Position numbers and translations under genes: made by a program. From positions 558,001 to 622,000 of the forward strand of contig NC_070569.1 in assembly GCF_026914185.1 (NCBI RefSeq): 64,000 nt of DNA. Direction: 5' to 3'. The DNA comes from Puccinia triticina (taxonomy: Eukaryota > Basidiomycota > Pucciniomycetes > Pucciniales > Pucciniaceae). Positions 58,475 to 64,000 of this stretch are shown one piece after another. How positions within the stretch are numbered: position 1 is the stretch's first letter; each line of letters begins with the position of its first letter. Below the pieces are notes generated by a model. The model was not told where the DNA came from, made no database searches, and saw only the letters and a program-made list of their open reading frames with translations.

Positions 58475-59135
58475 CCCAATCTCAAGCTGACAAGCCCCGC
58501 TTGATCTCTTGCAGATACAGAAACCATAACGGCAACCGCACCGGGGAAAGGAAGATCAAACTCAGCCACCGAGTACGTGATAGAGGAGAGATAGAGTTAG
58601 AGTTCAGACAAAGCTGACCGACCTCTTTCTTGTAGATCCCTCGTAGACCGTCTCGGCAAACAGACATCAGCCACCCTACTCAATAGGATCACGGCCAGCT
58701 CCGCAACCAGTGAGTAGCCCGATACTTGAGATCAGGGAGAGATCAGATAGCTGACTTGAATCAAACTATGTTCGACAAGTAGATCAAAAAGCCGCGCACC
58801 CGTACGGAAAGGATAAGACCAAGTTATTTGAATAACTGGCTCCTGCGTCGGTAAGCTTGGAAACCACACCCAGAACAGAAACAGACAGTGAGAGAAGTAA
58901 GAACAGAAACGGACAGTGAGAGAAGTAGCTGACAAAGGTGCAATATATAGACCCGCCTTCAAACAGCCATACCTCTCATCTCAGCTCAAACTCAGACAAA
59001 GCAACACAGAAGAATTATCCTTAAAAGCTAAGCACCCACTCGTGCTGCTTTCAGGTAAATTCATCATTCAGATCTTTTCTCTTATCTTAATAAAATTATG
59101 TATATACAATCATTTATTAAGATAAGGAAAAACAC
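58475..59135 (+). other. Spacer between pol and chromodomain
   Basis: About 650 bp without an ORF separates the GPY/F region from the chromodomain, which is normally contiguous. It contains a 30-bp tandem duplication (AGAACAGAAAC-GACAGTGAGAGAAGTA at about 58887 and 58909), a CAATATATAGACC TATA-like motif at 58940, and a hairpin at about 59088-59128 (CTTATCTTAATAAA ... TTTATTAAGATAAG). It could be an intron, a nested insertion or an extended 3' region. Confidence 0.65.
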
Positions 59136-59139
59136 TTTC

Positions 59140-59355
59140 AGTTGCTCCAATCTTTTCATGTTCTTGGAAGTATTAGATCATCGGACACTGCGAAAGGGGA
59201 TGGAAGAATATTTAATCCGTTGGAAGGATGCAACCCCCGCGTTAGATCAATGGCTTTCGCTGTCTCAAATTCCTCGTTTCCTTCATTCACATCTTTTGAA
59301 TTTCCATCAGTCTACTCAATCGCCTATTCCATTATTATTGACGGGTATAAGGTAA
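59140..59355 (+). pseudogene. Chromodomain of gypsy element
   Basis: The frame reads FLEVLDHRTLRKGMEEYLIR, then WKDATPALDQWLSLSQIPRF. This is the chromodomain pattern (EVLDHR, EYLIRWK, aromatic W in the third position) seen at the integrase C-terminus of chromoviruses. It targets integration to modified histones by family knowledge. It is detached from pol by about 650 bp of spacer. Confidence 0.8.
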
Positions 59356-59363
59356 AGTATATT

Positions 59364-59869
59364 TGTGAAAATCATAATTATGTTTCATTACGCAATAGGT
59401 TTTACTAAGCTTGTCCAACTTAGATACGCGTAAATAAGCTTAAAGGAACACGTAACCTTACTCATCAACGCATTTTAATTTACAGATAGCTGACGTGCAA
59501 CAACTCGGAGTTTTGACAGGACTTAAGGATCAAGAAGAGGAAATACAAAGCTTGTATCTCCGCGATTTATACATTGATTAGCGGAAAAGCCGAAGAGAAG
59601 CGCAAGAGCATTTTGTAACATAAATAGTTTCTCCAGTTGTATTTCTCCTTTCCTCATTGTAATATTTTTGTTCTTTTCTAAGCATTATCCTAAGAGTGCA
59701 AACCCAAATCATAGTCCGTCTTACAATCATCAGAAATCATCAGAACTCTCTTTAAAAATCTGAATTTGATATAAGTGCCTGTTGTTGTCATTAGCTCGTC
59801 TGTCAACATTTGTGAGAACCCCTCTCTTTGGCCTGTCCAATTTATTTCTGTATAACTCTAGTCATTACA
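59364..59869 (+). repeat. 3' LTR of gypsy element
   Basis: 506 bp, nearly identical to the 5' LTR. The sequence before it is only weakly purine-rich (GGGTATAAGGTAAAG). Confidence 0.95.
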
Positions 59870-60205
59870 AGTTAGAAGAAACTTCAACGATAACGTGCTT
59901 TTTTTAGTTACGTTAACGTTACTTTGCGTTATCTATAACGTAACCTCCCATTGTTGGTACTATAGATTGCATCAGAGTCAAATCCTTTTTTTCTATTCCA
60001 ACCTTCCAGATTCATGCTACTTCAACTGCCTTTACCACTTGCTAAATAATAAAAATGTATCCATCTTTTTGCTTCAAGATGAACCTTCCGTTGCTGGGGC
60101 TGTGCATTTTGCATATATGCATCGTCCAGTCCACTGCGGCCAGTCGCAGGCACATCGACAGGCCCACCAATCACAGCCCACCCAGAACGAAGCCACGCCG
60201 CCAGC

Positions 60206-63200
60206 ATGGCCATCCTCAGCCGATTCGGAAGCAAACAGCTCGTCAGATCCTACGCAAACATCTCATCCAAGCACTACCCATCCATCACACCGCCCTACCA
60301 CCGATTGATCAACAGACTCCGGGATGGCCGGGAACAACTGATACCCCCAGGACAGCGGGACAGACTGACGCTTGCCGAGAAGATATTTATCAGTCACTTG
60401 GACGACAGCCATTTTGATGGACAGAGTAGTCACTTAACAAGAGGAACCTCATTTGTCAAACTCAAGCCAGACCGGGTAGCGATGCAAGGTACCGTGTTAC
60501 ATGTTGAATGTGAAAAAATGACACTGAAGTCTCGGGACTGACGAGTGCTTTTCAATCGGAAGATGCTTCTGCTCAGATGGCCTTATTACAATTTGCAACC
60601 TGTGAGATGCGCTCGACAGCGGTGCCGACGTCGATCCATTGCGACCATCTCATCGCGGCCTCGGAGGGGGCATCAAATGACCTCCAACGTGGAATCGACA
60701 GCTCCAAGGAAGTCTTCGATTTCTTGAGGAGTGCTAGTGAGAAGTACGGGATCGAGTTCTGGAAGCCTGGAAGTGGAATCATCCATCAAATCGTCCTTGA
60801 AAGTCAGCGGCGCTTGCGCTTAATCAGACATCTCCTTTTTGTTTGAAGACATCAAGACTGATTTGACTATTCTGTTAGGATAGACTATGCCGCCCCAGGA
60901 CTCTTTATGCTCGGGACTGACTCTCACACTCCCAATGCGGGTGGATTGGGAGCTATTGCCATCGGCGTTGGTGGGGCGGATGCAGTCGATGCCATGACGG
61001 ATACACCTTGGGAGACCAGGTTTCCAAAAGTGATCGGAGTCGAATTGAAGGGAAAGATGAATCCCTGGACTAGTCCTAAAGACTTGATATTACACATTCT
61101 CGGTAAACTCACCGTCCGTGGAGGTACTGGCTTTGTTATTGAATACCATGGGGACGGGGTCCATCATCAATCAGCAACAGGCTTGTAAGCACTTTGTTCT
61201 GTCTTTGTCCATCCTTGTCTCTTTTACCCCTTAGAAATTAAACCTGGCTTCTCTTCTCAGGGCAACGATATGTAATATGGGCGCTGAGATGGGCGCAACG
61301 ACCTCCCTGTTCCCATACACGAAACAAATGAAATCTTACCTTCAAGCTACCAATCGGTCCCCGGTTGCAGACGCCGCAGATGAAGCCAATGCACAAGGTT
61401 TCTTGTCCGCAGACCCCAATTGTGAATACGACCAACACCTGTCCATCGATCTCGCCGAGCTGGAGCCTCACATCAATGGCCCACACACACCTGACCTGGC
61501 CACTCCCTTGAGCAAATTCAAGGCTTTCATCGAAAATAATAACTGGGACGATAGAGCAAGCGCTTGCCTGATTGGAAGTTGCACCAACAGTCAGCCCTTT
61601 GTTTCTTATACACCTCAAGCTGATTGTATTACAGGAAAACACTGAAGCAGAATCAAGAACCAACTTTGTTTCAGGCAGTTATGAAGACATGGCCAGGGTC
61701 TCGAGCATTGCTAAGCAAGCCCTCGATAAGGGCCTGAAGACTCAGACCAAATTCATGATCACACCTGGCTCCGAACAGATCAACTCGACCATTGCTCGGG
61801 ACGGAATCAAGCAAACTCTAGAGTCTGTCGGTGGAATCGTCCTGGCCAATGCTTGTGGACCTTGTATCGGTCAATGGGAGCGTAAAGAAGAAAAAGATCA
61901 GGAGAATGGTCTGCTCCAGCTTTCCTTCCTTCCCTTCACTAAACATCATACTTATATTTTCTTTTCCATCTCCTCAGCTATTCTGACGTCTTTTAATCGT
62001 AACTTCAAAGCGAGGAATGATGGGAATAGGAAAACCATGAACTTCTTGGCTTCGCCTGAACTTGTCACTGCTATGGTTGGTTAGCACTGTCACTTTTTTC
62101 CTCGAACCGCAATCAAGTGGGTTTTTTGACCGGGACTCAAATTATTTACTACCGTCTTCTCGTGATAGGCATTTTCCGGAAAACTATCATTCAACCCAAT
62201 CACGGATACATTGACCGATTCAAATGGAAAACCGTTCAAGTTTGATCCACCTCACGGGGATCGTCTGCCAGCCCAAGGATTCGACCAAGGAAATCTATCC
62301 TACATACCCGAGCCTGTTCCCAGCCCTCGGCCGGAAGCTCAGATCAGTATCGATCCACAATCCTCCAGGCTCGAGATCCTCAAACCGTTTGAGCCCCATT
62401 GGACTGACCTCCAACAGCCGCTAGAGTTCAACAATTTGAAATGTCTGATCAGGATTCAAGGCAAATGTACGACGGATGAAATCTCTGCCGCTGGGAAATG
62501 GCTCAAATTCAAAGGACATCTCTCTAACATCAGGTGCCTTATCCATCGTTTGTTTCAAGAAGACTGTCACTTACCGTCTTGTGCTTTTCTTTAGTGAGAA
62601 TACCTTAATCGGTGCTAAGAATGATGAAAATGGCAAAATCAATTGCGCTTTGGATTCGGTGGATGGTCAAATGGTCGAAGGATCGATCCCTAATGTGGCC
62701 AAGCGATGGAAATCTATTGGCCAACCATGGATGATTGTTGCAGACGTGAGTCACTGCTGATGATTAGTTTGTTTTTTTACCACACATTGATGGCTTCCGT
62801 ATCCCGACTCGAAAATCGACGGTTCCGTATTGTCATCTAGTATAACTATGGAGAAGGATCGGCAAGAGAACATGCGAGTATGCAGCCGCGCTTCCTAGGC
62901 GGCAAGCTAATCCTAGCCAAATCGTTTGCAAGGATCCATTTAGTGAACCTGATCAAGCAAGGCATCCTCGGCCTTACCTTCAAGCATCCAGAGCAAGACT
63001 ATCCGAAGATCTCGGCTGGCGACCGGATCTCTACTAAAGGCCTCGACCGAGTCTTGAACGGGAGCCTCGAAGAGCAGGTCTCTCTTATCATCACCAAACC
63101 CAACGGCTCCCAGCTCGAAATCGAAACCGTTCATGGCCTTAGCTCCCAAACCGCTCAGTTCATTAAAGCCGGTAGCGCGCTCAATCTTATTCGTCAACTC

Positions 63201-63212
63201 AAAGGAAAGTAA
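60206..63212 (+). CDS. Aconitate hydratase, mitochondrial (Aco2-like)
   Basis: Nine exons join in frame to 790 aa (60206-60488, 60563-60802, 60884-61184, 61261-61589, 61675-61908, 61978-62075, 62169-62533, 62595-62745, 62841-63212). The N-terminus [16 protein letters not shown] is a mitochondrial presequence. Landmarks are [65 protein letters not shown] and [11 protein letters not shown] (three Cys ligands of the 4Fe-4S cluster), [17 protein letters not shown], and [21 protein letters not shown]. The enzyme isomerises citrate to isocitrate; fungal Aco2-type paralogs can instead act on homocitrate in lysine synthesis. Length and the GSAREHA...PRFLGG variant make Aco2-type likely, but this is inference. 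The frame is intact. Confidence 0.95.
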
Positions 63213-63657
63213 CCATCTTCACCTTCCCGGCCTTTTTTTGAAAAGAGAGAAAACTTTTTTTTGCTCGTTCTGTCATGATGATCCCTCTCATCGCCACACC
63301 TGCACGTTCGTCGTCCCTCTCCTTCTCTTGATTGCCCTACGCATACATACCCCCTCCCTCCCCTTCTCTCTGTTCTTTTCTGCCTTCCTCTTCTGTGGAA
63401 TCAAGAAAAATAAAAAAAAGTACAAACAAAGTGGCTGGTGTTGATTGAGCTGGTGGGTGAGAAGAATGGATGACTTCCCATCCAATGGTGGTGCTAGGGA
63501 AATGGTGACTTATAGCTTGAAAGATTTCAAAGAACTAAGGCCATGTTTGTCAGGGCGATGGATGAAGTGCCCTGACCTTTACAGCCATTCCCAAAAAGCA
63601 GTCAGAGGAGAACGCTGCTTTGGATGCAACAGAGGTTGCTGGGATACTCAAAATCGT
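63213..63657. other. 3' flank of aconitase gene
   Basis: A T/C-rich stretch (63221-63420) is probably 3' untranslated. An AATAAAAAAAAGT poly(A)-signal-like motif occurs at about 63409. No further gene is seen. Confidence 0.5.
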
Positions 63658-63921
63658 TCAAGCAAGTTGAGCAAGGGTTGGAAACCACATTGAATTTAAG
63701 TCCCACCATTTGAGTATGTCAAATTGGGTTCCCTTTGAGATTGAGATGTTTGCCTCTTGAAGGTAAAGATCAAGCTCTCTGGTTGGGGCCCCAGTCAAGG
63801 CAACACCTTTGGTCTTAGCAAGATGCTGTTGGAAGGCCAAGTTGTCTTCATCTTCATAGAGATGGCCCCTGTGAACCCGGGTACCTGTCCAGATGCGGGT
63901 ACCCGCCAGCTTTTTTGCCAA
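63658..63921 (-). pseudogene. hAT transposase C-terminal fragment
   Basis: The minus-strand frame contains TRELDLYLQEANISISKG and FDILKWWDLNSMWFPTLAQLA, the hAT dimerisation-region signature (DLLxWWxxNxxxxPxLxxLA). The frame opens in GGTACC-rich sequence (63880-63990) that looks like element terminal DNA rather than transposase. Only the last ~85 residues remain, so it is a relic or a deletion derivative. Confidence 0.75.
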
Positions 63922-64000
63922 AAGTTTGACACCCGCACCGCCTGGGGCAGTCAGGGTGGTTGCCTGCAGGTACCGGCGGGTACCTGCCCCTCAAAATCAA

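Larger units (their letters stand above)
53203..59869 (+). mobile_element. Ty3/gypsy chromovirus, full length 6,667 bp
   Basis: Two 506-bp LTRs (53203-53708 and 59364-59869) start TGTGAAAATC and end AGTCATTACA. They differ at about six positions (~99% alike), so insertion is recent. A perfect 5-bp duplication AGTTA flanks it (53198-53202 and 59870-59874). The internal order is gag, protease, RT, RNase H, integrase, GPY/F region and chromodomain, typical of chromoviruses. No TGG-type tRNA primer site follows the 5' LTR. Two in-frame TGA stops and two frameshifts show that this copy is inactive. Confidence 0.96.
52580..59962. mobile_element. TA-flanked TIR element (~0.7 kb) interrupted by the gypsy element
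   Basis: The left end TACTATCAACGATGGGAAGT matches the inverted right end (ACCTCCCATTGTTGGTACTA) at most positions over about 25 bp. Both ends carry TA, as expected of a Tc1/mariner-type MITE. Without the 6.7-kb gypsy insertion it would be about 0.7 kb. It is rich in AACGTAAC motifs and contains the three large hairpin repeats. No transposase is present. Confidence 0.7.

Noticed and set aside
1..64000. tRNA or rRNA genes
   Set aside because: No convincing cloverleaf with a GGTTCRA T-loop box or rRNA core was noticed by eye; a tRNA scan was not possible, so absence is not proven.

Overview
The window is eukaryotic and fungal, most likely a rust fungus (Pucciniales, Puccinia-like). Short introns with GT...AG borders interrupt nearly every gene. 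Several coding families (the Tnp2-like fragment, the RecQ-like fragment and the 7.8-8.9 kb gene) look to me, from memory of rust proteomes, like expanded rust families. Transposable elements occupy well over half of the window. All annotation was read by eye; no database search was run.

Layout. 1-3.6 kb: a satellite array of about 173-bp monomers with an internal orientation switch and a 5-monomer higher-order repeat. 4.2-13.5 kb: a frameshifted Tnp2-like fragment, a two-exon gene of unknown function, and a SNF2/Rad5-Rad16-type helicase broken by an internal 228-bp duplication. 13.5-24 kb: repeat-rich, with one candidate small secreted protein, a 1.1-kb LTR and several tandem duplications. 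24.4-29.2 kb: an island of decayed host-like genes (RecQ-like fragment, LRR protein, Nudix/CoA-diphosphatase-like gene, unknown serine/glutamine-rich gene), several carrying nonsense codons consistent with C-to-T change. 30.7-37.8 kb: a 7,011-bp TIR element with a perfect 8-bp target duplication. Inside it lie a large foldback palindrome, a second TIR element with its own perfect 8-bp duplication, a retroelement block and a LINE RNase H relic. 37.9-42.3 kb: a 3' LTR with polypurine tract, MITEs and a gypsy integrase relic.

42.6-51.7 kb is a normal gene block: a secreted GH12 endoglucanase-type enzyme (minus strand), ATP11 (mitochondrial F1-ATPase assembly), a type II membrane protein with a LEA2-like domain, and a cytochrome P450 monooxygenase. 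I could join their exons into continuous reading frames of 293, 350, 367 and 539 residues. 51.7-60 kb: a MITE, then a small TA-flanked TIR element carrying hairpin repeats, into which a nearly complete Ty3/gypsy chromovirus has inserted (506-bp LTRs, 5-bp TSD AGTTA). 60.2-63.2 kb: a nine-exon mitochondrial aconitase (790 aa). The right edge holds a hAT transposase C-terminus.

The housekeeping genes do not form an operon or cluster. ATP11 and aconitase are independent mitochondrial functions, and the GH12 and P450 are typical accessory enzymes of a plant-associated fungus. The most interesting structure is the nested 30.7-37.8 kb composite, together with a recurring design: at least four unrelated-sequence families of short tandem palindromes sitting in non-coding parts of mobile elements.
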